Shown: positions 1 through 8,020, numbered from the stretch's first letter. The stretch: 64,000 nucleotides of DNA from [Bacillus] enclensis (GCF_001456935.1 NZ_KQ758484.1:1-64000), one strand, 5' to 3'. Notes: generated by a model from the letters alone, not told the origin. Translations and numbers: made by a program.

Positions 1-300
1 TCCCCAATGCTCCCTCATGAAGCGATAGCCAATTTCGCCAAGATAACCTTCTGCTATTTCTGGAATCATGACATCACCGATGAATTCATCCGTATCTTTT
101 AAGGCGACCGTCCATTTTGTTTCAGTACGATTCCTAACCATTTCTACCATTGAGTGTTCATCACGAGGGGGATTAATTCCAAGAAATTCTCTTACTTCAT
201 CACTGTTAAACATTTTAAGCATATTGGGAATGTCTTTTTCCGCTCTCGGACGTAAAATCAATCGTTCTGTTTCAATTCTCGGTGCTTCTTTTTTCACCAT
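1..300 (-). CDS. GNAT family N-acetyltransferase, 3' part outside window
   Basis: The first 100 codons are present and the gene runs off the left edge. The product begins MVKKEAPRIETERLILRP, and ETERLILRP is the usual first strand of RimJ/RimL-type acetyltransferases that transfer acetyl from acetyl-CoA to amines. Further on, GEIGYRFMREHWG matches the beta-strand and helix before the acetyl-CoA loop, which itself is beyond the edge. ATG at 300 is preceded by a purine-rich stretch (GAAAGGCTGG). The leader between this gene and the next one upstream holds a GCCCTTT/AAAGGGC hairpin (about 357-375). Family is clear; the substrate is not. Confidence 0.8.
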   Translation of the reverse strand, partial: MVKKEAPRIETERLILRPRAEKDIPNMLKMFNSDEVREFLGINPPRDEHSMVEMVRNRTETKWTVALKDTDEFIGDVMIPEIAEGYLGEIGYRFMREHWG

Positions 301-408
301 GATTCATTCCAGCCTTTCGTACATCGATTATTTGGCTTCCTTCTTCAAGTAACCTGCCCTTTTCTTGAACAAAGGGCTGCTGCTTGTTCAGCAAACGCCC
401 CCGTTAGT

Positions 409-714
409 TTAAAATTTTTTTATGTTAGTCCTTTTTAATACAAACCAAGTAAATGCAAGATAAATAGGATACAAAATAATAGCAATGGCTTGATTAAATA
501 ACCAAGGTAAAGTACCTATAAATAATTCTGCTGATGCAGTTTTGAACCATTGGATAAGAAAAACAAGTATTATAAGACTAAGAATAAACGTAGTATAAAA
601 ACCGATTTTATGGCTGTTAAATTTTTTCTTCAATCCAAAACCTATAAAAAAACAAATTACAGCACCGACCAATAATAGTATAAAATATGTGTTTACAACA
701 GTCTGAATATCCAT
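409..714 (-). CDS. small membrane protein, unknown function
   Basis: A protein of about 101 residues with three hydrophobic segments (roughly 8-27, 38-58 and 70-94) and a basic C-terminus (KRTNIKKF). No family is recognised. TTG at 717 and ATG at 714 are both possible starts; ATG is preferred because the GGGGGAG ribosome site lies six bases before it and only three before TTG. It is followed on the same strand by the GNAT gene at 300, about 108 bases on, so the two could share a transcript. Confidence 0.55.
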   Translation of the reverse strand: MDIQTVVNTYFILLLVGAVICFFIGFGLKKKFNSHKIGFYTTFILSLIILVFLIQWFKTASAELFIGTLPWLFNQAIAIILYPIYLAFTWFVLKRTNIKKF

Positions 715-952
715 CAAACTCTCCCCCTTTATTTAAACCTCTTATTCTGCTAATCTGTCCTTTAATTGAAGAACTCATTAATAAGGGGCTGAAGATACTC
801 TTGGAGTCGCTTTTAAATTCCTGCACTTACATTCAATATCCATTATTTTTCAATTGTATCACACAAATCCTTCCATCATTCATGAAGGATTATCGGCAGG
901 GCTTGGAGTAATGTAAGAAGAGTGATCAAATGGTCAGGAGGAACTATATTAG

Positions 953-1105
953 AGAAAAAGGATCTACGGGCTGCTGCTCATCCCATTTGCCATAATCGGA
1001 CTTGTTTTAGCCTTTGCACTGCCGCCCCGCGGAAAACCGTTCGTCATTTTACTGCCCCTGCTGTTTTGGATTCTCTATTTCTATATATCTCGTAAAAATA
1101 AATGA
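953..1105 (+). pseudogene. Short membrane ORF with ribosome site but no start codon
   Basis: This frame reads RKRIYGLLLIPFAIIGLV and continues through a proline-glycine turn and a second hydrophobic stretch to a basic end (ISRKNK), like a two-helix membrane protein of about 50 residues. A perfect AGGAGG lies at 936-941. The codon at the ideal distance, 950-952, is TAG, and no ATG, GTG or TTG exists in frame. Its TGA overlaps an in-frame ATG of the next gene (1102). Either the start was destroyed recently, or initiation is unconventional. Function unknown. Confidence 0.4.
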
Positions 1106-1131
1106 GCTCTTGTCAAAAAAGGATGATGATA

Positions 1132-1980
1132 ATGGGCAAGCACATGACCCTCAACGGAAAATCAATCTACGTCAAATCGTTTGGAAATGGCGACCCGATC
1201 GTCTTCCTTCATGGCGGCCCCGGCGGAAGCCACGAGTTCTTCCTTCCTTTTGCAGAGAGTCTGGCAGCGGATCATACGGTAATTTTATATGACCAGGCCG
1301 GCTGCGGGATGTCCGGTGCCGTTGAAGGAGACCGGTACTCCATCCAGGATGAAGTCGGGAACCTGGAAGCTCTTAGACAGGAAATGGGTTTGGAGCGCAT
1401 GCATCTTTTCGGCGAGTCATGGGGCAGCATGCTCGCCCTGTCGTATGCCGCTAAACACCCATCCCATGTAGAAAAAATCATGCTGACGGCGGCAATCGGA
1501 TTAACGAACGAAGCATACGCTGCTTTTAAGACGGAACTTTTACAAAAGCTCGGCACATTTAAAAAGATGAGATTCATGGTGAATGGCATGCTCCACGCCA
1601 TCGGCATCAACCGTACTAAACAGATTCTCAACCTTCTGGATCCTTACTACGTCTACTCCCAAGAAACATTAAAGAAGAAAAAACACATCCCATACAATGA
1701 TGTCGTCCAAAGCAAGATCAGCAAGGACATAGAGGAATCATACAATCTATTGCCGCACGTAAAAACCTTGAGCAGCATTCCGATCCTGATTGCGCAAGGT
1801 TCACATGATATCCTCACTCCTTTTCATATGGAACGTTTTTTCAAGGAGCATCTTCCGCATGTTGAGATTGTTGAGATCGGGGAAAGCGGGCATTGGACGG
1901 TTTTGGAGCAGCCTGGGGAAATGGCTTCGGTGGCTTCGTTTTTCTTTATGAATTCGGGTGAATCGTTTACTATCAAGTAA
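1132..1980 (+). CDS. alpha/beta hydrolase, S33 proline iminopeptidase-like
   Basis: An alpha/beta-hydrolase of about 282 residues. HGGPGG near the N-terminus is the oxyanion-hole motif typical of peptidase family S33, and GESWGS holds the nucleophile serine; a late Asp (SHDILTP) and His (SGHWT) complete a plausible triad. S33 enzymes remove N-terminal proline or cleave related small esters and amides; substrate here is not predictable. There is no signal peptide, so it is cytosolic. ATG 1132 is preferred because AAAAGG lies nine bases before it; ATG 1102, overlapping the stop of the preceding broken ORF, would add ten residues. Confidence 0.8.
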   Translation: MGKHMTLNGKSIYVKSFGNGDPIVFLHGGPGGSHEFFLPFAESLAADHTVILYDQAGCGMSGAVEGDRYSIQDEVGNLEALRQEMGLERMHLFGESWGSMLALSYAAKHPSHVEKIMLTAAIGLTNEAYAAFKTELLQKLGTFKKMRFMVNGMLHAIGINRTKQILNLLDPYYVYSQETLKKKKHIPYNDVVQSKISKDIEESYNLLPHVKTLSSIPILIAQGSHDILTPFHMERFFKEHLPHVEIVEIGESGHWTVLEQPGEMASVASFFFMNSGESFTIK

Positions 1981-2016
1981 TACAGCTAAAACACTCGAAT
2001 TAGGTGGTGAAACGTT

Positions 2017-2262
2017 ATGAGAAACGTTCAAGCGATCATTGCCATCCCCTCTGTGATTTTATTATTCATTTCCTTATTTTTTCACCTCCCCTATTTATTT
2101 TATCTAGCAATACCGGGAATAGTCGCCGCTCTCATAATCAAGCAAATCAGACTGCGGGACAGCGCCATGATTCTGGGGAATCCGGATAGGAATAAATATC
2201 AAAACGGAGATTTTGAGGACGATTCCATGGAAATGAATGTGGACGGGAGTGATCACGACTGA
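2017..2262 (+). CDS. small membrane protein, unknown function
   Basis: An 81-residue protein with two closely spaced hydrophobic segments (about 5-22 and 24-42), then a hydrophilic, acidic tail ending in DGSDHD. AGGTGG lies about eight bases before the ATG. It sits between the S33 hydrolase and a helical protein gene, all on the same strand with short gaps. No family is recognised. The topology suggests a hairpin anchor with a cytosolic acidic tail; this is inference only. Confidence 0.6.
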   Translation: MRNVQAIIAIPSVILLFISLFFHLPYLFYLAIPGIVAALIIKQIRLRDSAMILGNPDRNKYQNGDFEDDSMEMNVDGSDHD

Positions 2263-2317
2263 AGCTCCCTTCCTCACTATGAAAACTGAGACTCACTGCA
2301 AGAGAGGATGAGATAAA

Positions 2318-2683
2318 ATGCAAATTGTTTCAAACGAAATCAAAACAGAATCCATCAAAGCCTTTCAATCCGCCATCCGCAAATCAGAAAATGCCCTGGA
2401 GAATATGGCTCAAAAGGGTTCTAATACTACTTTGATCAAGAAGCGACTTCATGCTCTTCAAGTCGGACTAGCTGTGTTGGAGAGTAATTGGGATCAAAGA
2501 CCATGCAATTACAATCGGGAAGAATTAGCAGAAGCCCGAAATGTGTTGATTGGATTGCTTCCCTCCCTTCAAAACATGTTGGAAAAGGCGAAAGCCGGAA
2601 GCCCTCAGAAGACGTTAATTGAAAGAAGGATAAAAGCATTTGAAATGGCGGTTGCGGCAATTGAAGAAACGCTGAATCAGTAA
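2318..2683 (+). CDS. helical protein with internal duplication
   Basis: A 121-residue, fully helical-looking soluble protein. Two halves resemble each other: TLIKKRLHALQVGLAVLES (about 39-57) aligns with TLIERRIKAFEMAVAAIEE (about 99-117), and both follow a run of about 25 residues rich in Leu, Glu, Ala and Asn. A four-helix bundle made from two hairpins is a reasonable guess. AGAGAGGATGAG precedes the ATG. No known family is recognised and no function is proposed. Confidence 0.65.
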   Translation: MQIVSNEIKTESIKAFQSAIRKSENALENMAQKGSNTTLIKKRLHALQVGLAVLESNWDQRPCNYNREELAEARNVLIGLLPSLQNMLEKAKAGSPQKTLIERRIKAFEMAVAAIEETLNQ

Positions 2684-2791
2684 TAGACTGGGTGTCCCCG
2701 ATCTATGCGCAAGGAATGCACCTCGCAAACAAAAAAGAGGGAGTTTTTCTACCAGCCCTTTATAGCAGTAAAATCCTCCCCCCCTCTCTAC

Positions 2792-3847
2792 TTAACTCCC
2801 CTTCACACAAAGATCCATCCGGTTATACCCCTCCAAATCCGGCACAAACTCCTCCGGATCCACCGGAACATTCAAATCCAGCCTTATCGGATGAAGATAA
2901 TCCTGCACCTCTCCCTCACTGTCATACATTTCATATTTCACCAAGATGCCGGTATCCTTATCCACCCACAACCTGAAGGTATCGTTTTTCGTCATTTCTT
3001 TATCCTTATCATCAAATTCACCATGAATAACAATCGTATTATGACCAGCCACTTCTTCATTCTGCTTTTCAATTTTCCATAGCTGTTCATTCCTTAAATT
3101 CCTTGCGGTCATTTCATAAGGAAAAAGTGAAAGTGCCGACCGGCTGCCGAGTAATGGCCGTTCCCTTAATTTTGTGTCTGGCTTGAAGAGGCGGTTTTCG
3201 TCAACACTGAAAGCTTCCTCGGGAGTGGTGAACGTTTCCTGGCTTGTTACGGGTTGATAGTCACAAGCACTATAGGTTTTCCCGGCGCTTTCTTTTCTCC
3301 AGATTTTTTTATCATTATAGATGGTTTCATTTACACTTTCCCCGCCGTCCTGAAGCTTTTCAGTCGTTTTATCGTATCCGCCGAAATCACGCTTGTTGCT
3401 CAATTTGAATTCTGTGGTGGTCACAGATGTACTTCCGTCCCGATAGGTTGTAAATAATTCAAACTCTCCCGAAGCCGTCTTAAAATAATCCACCGTGTTC
3501 AATAGTTTCTCCAGCACTTCTTTCCTTGTCATGTCCTCATTGGATTCTTCTATTAATGGAGGTTGTACGGCATCCGATCCTTTCTCGGGCGGATCCACGC
3601 TTGCGATGTTTTCTTCCCCGCGCGAAAGATCCAATTTTTCTGAGACATAATAACCCATTCCCAAAAAGAACATACAGGCAGTCCCGATACTTACCGTATA
3701 TCTTAATGAAGGTTTTAGAAACCGTTTTTTGTTTCTTTTTCGGGAGATTGCCTGCAGTACATGATTTTTATTTTCCTCATTGAAATGAATATCCTTCATC
3801 ACCGTGTCATTCATGTTTTCTTTTGTATGGCGCAGAAATTCATCCAT
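2792..3847 (-). CDS. membrane-anchored anti-sigma factor
   Basis: A protein of about 351 residues translated right after an ECF sigma factor: its ATG at 3847 lies one base past the sigma TGA, and the ribosome site GAAGGGAG sits inside the sigma gene. Residues about 1-45 are a cytosolic, charged helical part, about 47-67 a single membrane helix (TVSIGTACMFFLGMGYYV), and the rest an extracytoplasmic domain with WVDKDTGILVKYEMYD, like LolA/RseB-type folds of sigma regulators. It most likely holds the sigma factor at the membrane until an envelope signal arrives. The signal is unknown. Confidence 0.75.
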   Translation of the reverse strand: MDEFLRHTKENMNDTVMKDIHFNEENKNHVLQAISRKRNKKRFLKPSLRYTVSIGTACMFFLGMGYYVSEKLDLSRGEENIASVDPPEKGSDAVQPPLIEESNEDMTRKEVLEKLLNTVDYFKTASGEFELFTTYRDGSTSVTTTEFKLSNKRDFGGYDKTTEKLQDGGESVNETIYNDKKIWRKESAGKTYSACDYQPVTSQETFTTPEEAFSVDENRLFKPDTKLRERPLLGSRSALSLFPYEMTARNLRNEQLWKIEKQNEEVAGHNTIVIHGEFDDKDKEMTKNDTFRLWVDKDTGILVKYEMYDSEGEVQDYLHPIRLDLNVPVDPEEFVPDLEGYNRMDLCVKGS

Positions 3848-3848
3848 C

Positions 3849-4352
3849 TCACACACTCCCTTCAAGTTCCTTTTTTAACAAAATGCGGGCTCTATGGAGT
3901 CGGGACTTCACCGTTTGCAGCCGTATATGTAATAGGTCCGCTATGTGCTTATAGGACATTTCTTCGTAATAGTACAAGATGATGACCTCCCGATATTTCA
4001 CGGGCAGGGTAAGGATCGCTTCAGATATGACCCGCTTATTCTCTTTGCCCGCCAATTCAAGCTCGGGGGAATTGCCGGCGCTCTTTGTCTTCCCGAAAAA
4101 TTCTGTCACCACGATATTCCTGAACGGCCAGCTCCTCAGCTTGTCCTTGCATAAATTGATCGCAATCCGGTACAGCCAGGTTTTGTATGTGGATTCTTTC
4201 CGGAATTGATCCAGGTTCTCATAACATTTGATAAACACCTCTTGCGCTATATCCTCCGAAAGCTGCTTCTGCTTCGTATACGAAAAGGCCAGGCGGGCAA
4301 TATCGTCCCCGTACTCATCCATCAGCCATACGAGACGGTCTTCTTTATTCAT
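3849..4352 (-). CDS. ECF-family RNA polymerase sigma factor
   Basis: A protein of about 167 residues with sigma region 2 (LSEDIAQEVFIKCYENL and TYKTWLYRIAINLCKDKL) and region 4 (LPVKYREVIILYYYEEMSY and LQTVKSRLHRAR), the pattern of ECF sigma factors. ATG 4352 gives the usual family length; the frame stays open upstream, with another ATG at 4385 lacking a spaced ribosome site. It is co-transcribed with the following anti-sigma gene. The divergent lipoprotein gene at 4566 shares the 213-base intergenic region and may be a target; that is inference. Confidence 0.9.
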   Translation of the reverse strand: MNKEDRLVWLMDEYGDDIARLAFSYTKQKQLSEDIAQEVFIKCYENLDQFRKESTYKTWLYRIAINLCKDKLRSWPFRNIVVTEFFGKTKSAGNSPELELAGKENKRVISEAILTLPVKYREVIILYYYEEMSYKHIADLLHIRLQTVKSRLHRARILLKKELEGSV

Positions 4353-4522
4353 AAACTCTCTCTGTTCACGCTTTTTCTCAAGCATCCTCCACACCCTTTC
4401 AAAGATATTAGACGGAGAAGGGACGGAATGGTTGGAAAGAAATGTTTTCCCACCGTCCACTTTTCCGAAAAATGCCAAAATATAGAATTAATCCAATCAG
4501 GTAGTTATTTAGAAATATGTTT

Positions 4523-4538
4523 GTTACACTATTGTAAC
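4523..4538. promoter_or_regulatory. GTTAC-N6-GTAAC palindrome between sigma factor and lipoprotein genes
   Basis: A perfect five-base inverted repeat in the intergenic region between the ECF sigma gene and the divergent lipoprotein gene, about 28 bases before the lipoprotein ATG. It could be an operator or part of a promoter read by the neighbouring sigma factor. Only the symmetry is seen. Confidence 0.3.
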
Positions 4539-4565
4539 GTAATTGAAAGAAAGGAAGTTTTATAG

Positions 4566-5174
4566 ATGAAGAAATTATTTACCGTATTAGCGGCACTCAT
4601 TCTTCTGACTGCCTGCTCTTCGGAAGAAGCCGGCAAAAAAGACAACAAGGAAGAGTCTGCGAAGAAAGATGAAAGTGTAGAAGTTGATAAAAAATTATTC
4701 AATGTCGAGGTCACGCTGCCTGCTTCCATGTTCGAGAATGAGAGCCTGGAAACGATCAAGGCCGATGCGAAAGAAAATGGCATCAAGGATGTAACCGAGA
4801 ATGAAGATGGATCCATTACATATAAAATGTCAAAATCCACTCATAAAAAGATGCTGAAGGACATTGCAGCCAGCATCGACGAAACCATCGAGGAAACGAA
4901 GACGAGCGAAGACTTTGTTTCCATCAAAGACATCAAACATAATGATTCATACTCTGAGTTTACGATGATCGTAGAGAAAGAGAAATATGAAAACAGCATG
5001 GACGCGTTCGCCACCATGAGTCTCGGCATGTCGGGCATGATGTATCAAATGTATGACGGGGTAAGCACAGATGACTACTCTGTCACGGTCAAAGTCGAGG
5101 ACGAAGCTTCGGGCGAAACACTTGAAGAAGTGGTCTACCCGGATGATCTTGAAGAAGCAGAAGAAGAAAATTAA
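4566..5174 (+). CDS. lipoprotein, unknown function
   Basis: A 202-residue protein with a type II signal peptide (lipobox LTAC, Cys about 17), then a Lys/Glu/Asp-rich linker to about residue 40, and an acidic globular domain ending in an Asp/Glu-rich tail. Residues about 45-85 alternate charged strands and helices; about 135-155 is Met/Gly-rich (SLGMSGMMYQMYDG). Ribosome site GAAAGGAAG precedes the ATG. It is divergent from the ECF sigma operon. Exported and anchored to the outer face of the membrane; role unknown. Confidence 0.75.
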   Translation: MKKLFTVLAALILLTACSSEEAGKKDNKEESAKKDESVEVDKKLFNVEVTLPASMFENESLETIKADAKENGIKDVTENEDGSITYKMSKSTHKKMLKDIAASIDETIEETKTSEDFVSIKDIKHNDSYSEFTMIVEKEKYENSMDAFATMSLGMSGMMYQMYDGVSTDDYSVTVKVEDEASGETLEEVVYPDDLEEAEEEN

Positions 5175-5196
5175 GAAAGCTTTGCTCTTGCATAGG

Positions 5197-5241
5197 GCAG
5201 GTCCCCAGGCTCAAATGCCGGGAGGCCTGTTCTATTTATTT
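5197..5241 (+). terminator. probable intrinsic terminator after lipoprotein gene
   Basis: An imperfect GC-rich hairpin (GGCAGG...CCTGTT outer pairs with an AGGC/GCC(G)G inner part) followed by TCTATTTATTTT, 23 bases after the stop codon at 5174. Confidence 0.55.
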
Positions 5242-5284
5242 TAAGCTTTGTTAAAGAAGAATGTTGATTTTTAGTTTGAATCCA

Positions 5285-5510
5285 GCTGTTGATTGGAGTG
5301 CAAGACGAAGACTCCTATCAGAAAAGCGGAAGGGCTTTGAAGAGAGGTGTGGCATAAGGCGAATCGGCCACGAAGGCGTTCTTTGCCTTCTTGGACGAGT
5401 TGACTTATGACATGTGCCTCTAAGCCCTGCAGCTGGACAGTAATTCCTCCTTTAAGAGGAGGCTCACGGCTCACCCGCGGAAAGCGAAGTCTTGCACGGA
5501 AATCAACAGC
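5285..5510. repeat. 226-bp dispersed element with terminal inverted repeats
   Basis: Left end GCTGTTGATT..GTGCAAGAC and right end GTCTTGCAC..AATCAACAGC are inverted copies of each other. The body contains AAAAGCGGAAGG, CGAATCGGCCACGAAGGCG and CCGCGGAAAGCG, all found again (inverted) in the copy at 20488-20737. Smaller relatives are at 22530-22660 and 56232-56281. The peptide readable across it (starting near 5522, minus strand) is not a gene. It resembles a non-autonomous MITE-like or structured intergenic repeat of the kind common in Bacillaceae. Confidence 0.85.
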
Positions 5511-5644
5511 GGCGTTTAACACAACCTTATTTTAAAATAGAACCTCTCACCTTATCAAAAAACCAAACAGGTGAGCAGATAAACTGGAATTACAAGGAAA
5601 TGATTCACATTTCCAAATGAACACCCTAAAGGAGGAAATTTTTT

Positions 5645-6250
5645 ATGAAAAAGATTGTTTATCTATTGTTAGCAGGTGCCATGATCCTGATACTCGCAGC
5701 ATGCGGCAGTGATTCAGCTGTAGAGGAACTTGATAAAAACGACACCGAAAAAGCCGAGGCAAAAACGAATGGTGATGCCGGCAAGGAAGAAAAGACAGAG
5801 GAAGAAGCGCAGGAAGAAGATATCTGGACGTACTATAATGATGCGAAGTGGTCCGATGACTACAATGGCTTGAAAATGGAGATCCAGAAAGCCGTCGTGA
5901 CGGATAAAGCCCCTACCATGGAAGACGAAAACGCCAAAGCATCCGCAGTCGGCGTCAAGTTCAAGATGGAAAACACAACCGACGGAAAGTTCACCTTCTA
6001 CCCCGACCAGGCCGTACTCGTGACCAGCACCGGTGAACAAATCGACATGCCTGACATGTGGGTCTCCGACAGCATCGGCGGCGAGATCGACAAAGGCGTC
6101 ATCAAAGAAGGCAACATCATCTGGTACCTTGAAAGAGGCCATGCCGAAGACATCGAGTGGATCAAACTCGAGTTCCACGGCCACCAGGGACCAGAGGATG
6201 ACTTTGAATCCGAGATAAAGGAATATGAGATTGAGCTGCAGTTGAAGTAA
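5645..6250 (+). CDS. lipoprotein with DUF4352-like domain
   Basis: A 201-residue exported lipoprotein (lipobox LAAC, Cys about 21), an acidic/lysine linker to about residue 58, then a domain in which strands such as VGVKFKMENTTDGKFTFYPDQAVL and GNIIWYLERG fit the DUF4352/telokin-like beta-sandwich often found in Bacillus lipoproteins. A very strong AAAGGAGG precedes the ATG, so expression may be high. The 226-bp repeat ends 134 bases upstream. Function unknown; the family match is by pattern only. Confidence 0.75.
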   Translation: MKKIVYLLLAGAMILILAACGSDSAVEELDKNDTEKAEAKTNGDAGKEEKTEEEAQEEDIWTYYNDAKWSDDYNGLKMEIQKAVVTDKAPTMEDENAKASAVGVKFKMENTTDGKFTFYPDQAVLVTSTGEQIDMPDMWVSDSIGGEIDKGVIKEGNIIWYLERGHAEDIEWIKLEFHGHQGPEDDFESEIKEYEIELQLK

Positions 6251-6256
6251 GTTTGC

Positions 6257-6301
6257 GGGTCCGATTCCCGGCTGATTGCCCGGGGGTCGGACCTTTCTAT
6301 T
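6257..6301 (+). terminator. intrinsic terminator
   Basis: GGTCCGA/TCGGACC stem continued by a CCCGG/CCGGG pair, followed by TTTCTATTTT, directly after the lipoprotein stop. Confidence 0.9.
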
Positions 6302-6690
6302 TTGACCGTTTGGAACAGATGTCCAATCGCAACTATTATCTTATGTGTAATTTATGTTTACTTATCCCTTCTTTCCAATTATAGTTGTAATAAGGAATAG
6401 GATGAAAGATTCAGATACATTCCGCATTAACGAGTTTAGTATTATTTTTCAGCTGCAAATGTCCTGATAAATGGAATGTAAGCATCAAGTAACAATGAAA
6501 CCTCACGAAAAAATCCGTACAACACCCTAAGAGTCCCTCCACTGCAAATTTATTATTCTTACATGAATAGTTTTTCCCTATTTTAAGAGATATCCGGGCT
6601 TTTCGTCGAAGCAATACGCTGAAAACAGTATTTGAACAACATCAGCCCCTGATTCATTTATGGTAGTATATACCCAAAACTATTCTCAGG
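6302..6690. other. AT-rich intergenic region
   Basis: About 390 bases between the lipoprotein terminator and the next small gene. An open frame on the minus strand (6411-6614) lacks a convincing ribosome site and recognisable content. Nothing else stands out apart from a probable promoter region just before 6690. Confidence 0.5.
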
Positions 6691-6700
6691 GAGGGTATGC

Positions 6701-6853
6701 ATGCAATTCCATTCTGGTGATAAAGTAGTATATAACAACGAAGAATACGTAGTTCAATGGGTTTACGATACTGGTTACCTTGAAATCTCCAAAGACAGAA
6801 TAAGTAATTGTGTATTGGTGCATATAACTGAAATTGTCTTAAAAAAAGAGTAA
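6701..6853 (+). CDS. 50-residue protein of unknown function
   Basis: Begins MQFHSGDKVVYNNEEYVVQW and ends VLKKE. The pattern 'GDKVVYNNEEYVVQWVYDTGYLEI' in two halves looks like a small SH3/KOW-type beta barrel. GGGAGGG lies five to seven bases before ATG 6701. The Sda-like gene follows after 21 bases, so the two are probably co-transcribed and end at the same terminator (7031-7064). No function is assigned. Confidence 0.6.
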   Translation: MQFHSGDKVVYNNEEYVVQWVYDTGYLEISKDRISNCVLVHITEIVLKKE

Positions 6854-6874
6854 ATTTGGGAAGGGGTGATTCTT

Positions 6875-7006
6875 TTGAATGGGCTGAATACTTTACCAGA
6901 AGAAAAGCTAAAGAAAATTCTAGTGGATTCCAAGAGAGTTGGGACCTCGAAGGAATTCATCAAATTGATCGAAGCTGCCATTCTTCATAGAACATCTCTC
7001 AAATAA
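6875..7006 (+). CDS. sda: Sda-like sporulation histidine kinase inhibitor
   Basis: A 43-residue protein starting at TTG with AAGGGGTG six bases upstream. Its C-terminal half, EFIKLIEAAILHRTSL, aligns with DFIELIENEIKRRSL of B. subtilis Sda, and LPEEKLKKILVDSKRV matches the first helix. Sda is a helical hairpin that binds the DHp domain of the sporulation kinase KinA and blocks phosphorelay when replication is disturbed. The ATG four bases downstream is in another frame and soon stops, which supports TTG. The assignment rests on this recalled alignment; other short Sda-family paralogues also occur in Bacillaceae, so the symbol is tentative. Confidence 0.7.
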   Translation: MNGLNTLPEEKLKKILVDSKRVGTSKEFIKLIEAAILHRTSLK

Positions 7007-7030
7007 ACACTTCGAACAGCTGTTTTTACA

Positions 7031-7064
7031 GGAGAGACGCTTTCGCCGGTGTCTCTTCTTTTTT
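7031..7064 (+). terminator. intrinsic terminator after Sda-like gene
   Basis: AGAGAC/GTCTCT stem with a 12-base loop followed by TCTTTTTT. Confidence 0.8.
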
Positions 7065-7094
7065 ATTCACAGTTGTTGATATGAGGGCAGGCGG

Positions 7095-7286
7095 TCATTT
7101 TGAATGCTTTGAGTTTCCATGCACCATAATCCCCAAAGTGAAAAAGAAACCTAACCCAACCACTAAGAAAAAGAAATTGGACCATTCCCCAGGATATGTA
7201 TGCAAACCTAGTAATAAGACAATCAACCGATACAGTATATGTGACTTTGATTTTTCTTCATGAACAGTCCTCCTTTTCTCCACCAT
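7095..7286 (-). CDS. possible small two-helix membrane protein
   Basis: A 63-residue frame with two hydrophobic stretches (LIVLLLGLH and FFFLVVGLGFFFTLGIMV). ATG 7286 has no good ribosome site. A perfect GGAGG followed at the right distance by another ATG (7262) sits inside it in a different frame; that frame gives MKKNQSHIYC.. and stops after twelve codons. If a small indel is assumed, MKKNQSHIY joins smoothly to the hydrophobic part, so this may be a frameshifted gene. Low confidence. Confidence 0.3.
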   Translation of the reverse strand: MVEKRRTVHEEKSKSHILYRLIVLLLGLHTYPGEWSNFFFLVVGLGFFFTLGIMVHGNSKHSK

Positions 7287-7417
7287 ATCGAGTTGGTGTA
7301 CCCTGTTTTTACATAAATATGGTAAAAATCAAGCGTATCTGCGATAATTTCTTATAAGGTGACAGCATCCAAGAGTTTACTAGTATGTGCAAATACGAAT
7401 TAAAGGAGAGATACATA

Positions 7418-7792
7418 ATGAGTCATTCGTATATTGATCAAGTTCATTATTTTCGAATCCCTGTAAGAGATCTGGAGGCGTCTGCCCATTGGTACAGAGA
7501 CGTGTTGGGACTGCAGCTGTTGTCCATCACCGAAGATCCGTATGCCATCATAAAAGTAAATGATGGGCCATTTTTGCTTATATTAGTCCCAACTGCTGAT
7601 GAAACTTATGCCCATTTCACAATTGATAACGAGTCAGCCTTTTCAATCGGCTTTACCAGTCCTGAATTAACGAAGTTCCACAAACATTTAGCAGATCACG
7701 GCGTCAAGGTGGAGGAAATACAAGAAGATAATGGCCATGCCTATTTTCACTTCTATGACCCGAATGGGAATAAGCTTCAAGTGCACTGGTAA
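7418..7792 (+). CDS. VOC family (glyoxalase-like) protein
   Basis: A 124-residue single-module vicinal oxygen chelate protein. IPVRDLEASAHWYRDVLGL is the classic first beta-alpha-beta unit and YFHFYDPNGNKLQVHW the last strand; a metal-binding His/Glu set is only partly obvious (H near the start of the first strand, H in the last). AAAGGAGAG precedes ATG 7418. Such proteins include resistance proteins, dioxygenases and isomerases; substrate unknown. It stands alone. Confidence 0.8.
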   Translation: MSHSYIDQVHYFRIPVRDLEASAHWYRDVLGLQLLSITEDPYAIIKVNDGPFLLILVPTADETYAHFTIDNESAFSIGFTSPELTKFHKHLADHGVKVEEIQEDNGHAYFHFYDPNGNKLQVHW

Positions 7793-7800
7793 TCGGCATG

Positions 7801-7846
7801 ATTTGGCCTTGGCCCCGACACGTTTCATCGTGGCCGGGGTCAGGCT
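7801..7846. repeat. REP-like GC-rich hairpin
   Basis: GGCCCCGACACG and CGTGGCCGGGGTC pair around TTTCAT just after the VOC stop codon. It belongs to a loose set of intergenic GACCCC/GGGGTC hairpins seen again near 12764, 13798, 16047, 36962, 41346, 42188 and 59955. It lacks a T-run, so termination is uncertain. Confidence 0.5.
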
Positions 7847-8020
7847 CACTGACAGAGTGTATCGCCTGGAAACAGACCATTTCCTTCATAAAACACCACA
7901 AATCAGTCGATTTTTTTATAAATCAAGCCCTCCCTTCTGTCAGCCGGTCACATACTTACAAAATCACTCCGTTTTCTGACCAAACCACACAAAATCAACT
8001 CCCCCTTCCTCCTTGCCATT

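Noticed and set aside
5271-5522. 83-residue minus-strand protein
   Set aside because: It is a translation of the TIR element; the equivalent frames at 20268-20729 and 22361-22669 are the same artefact.
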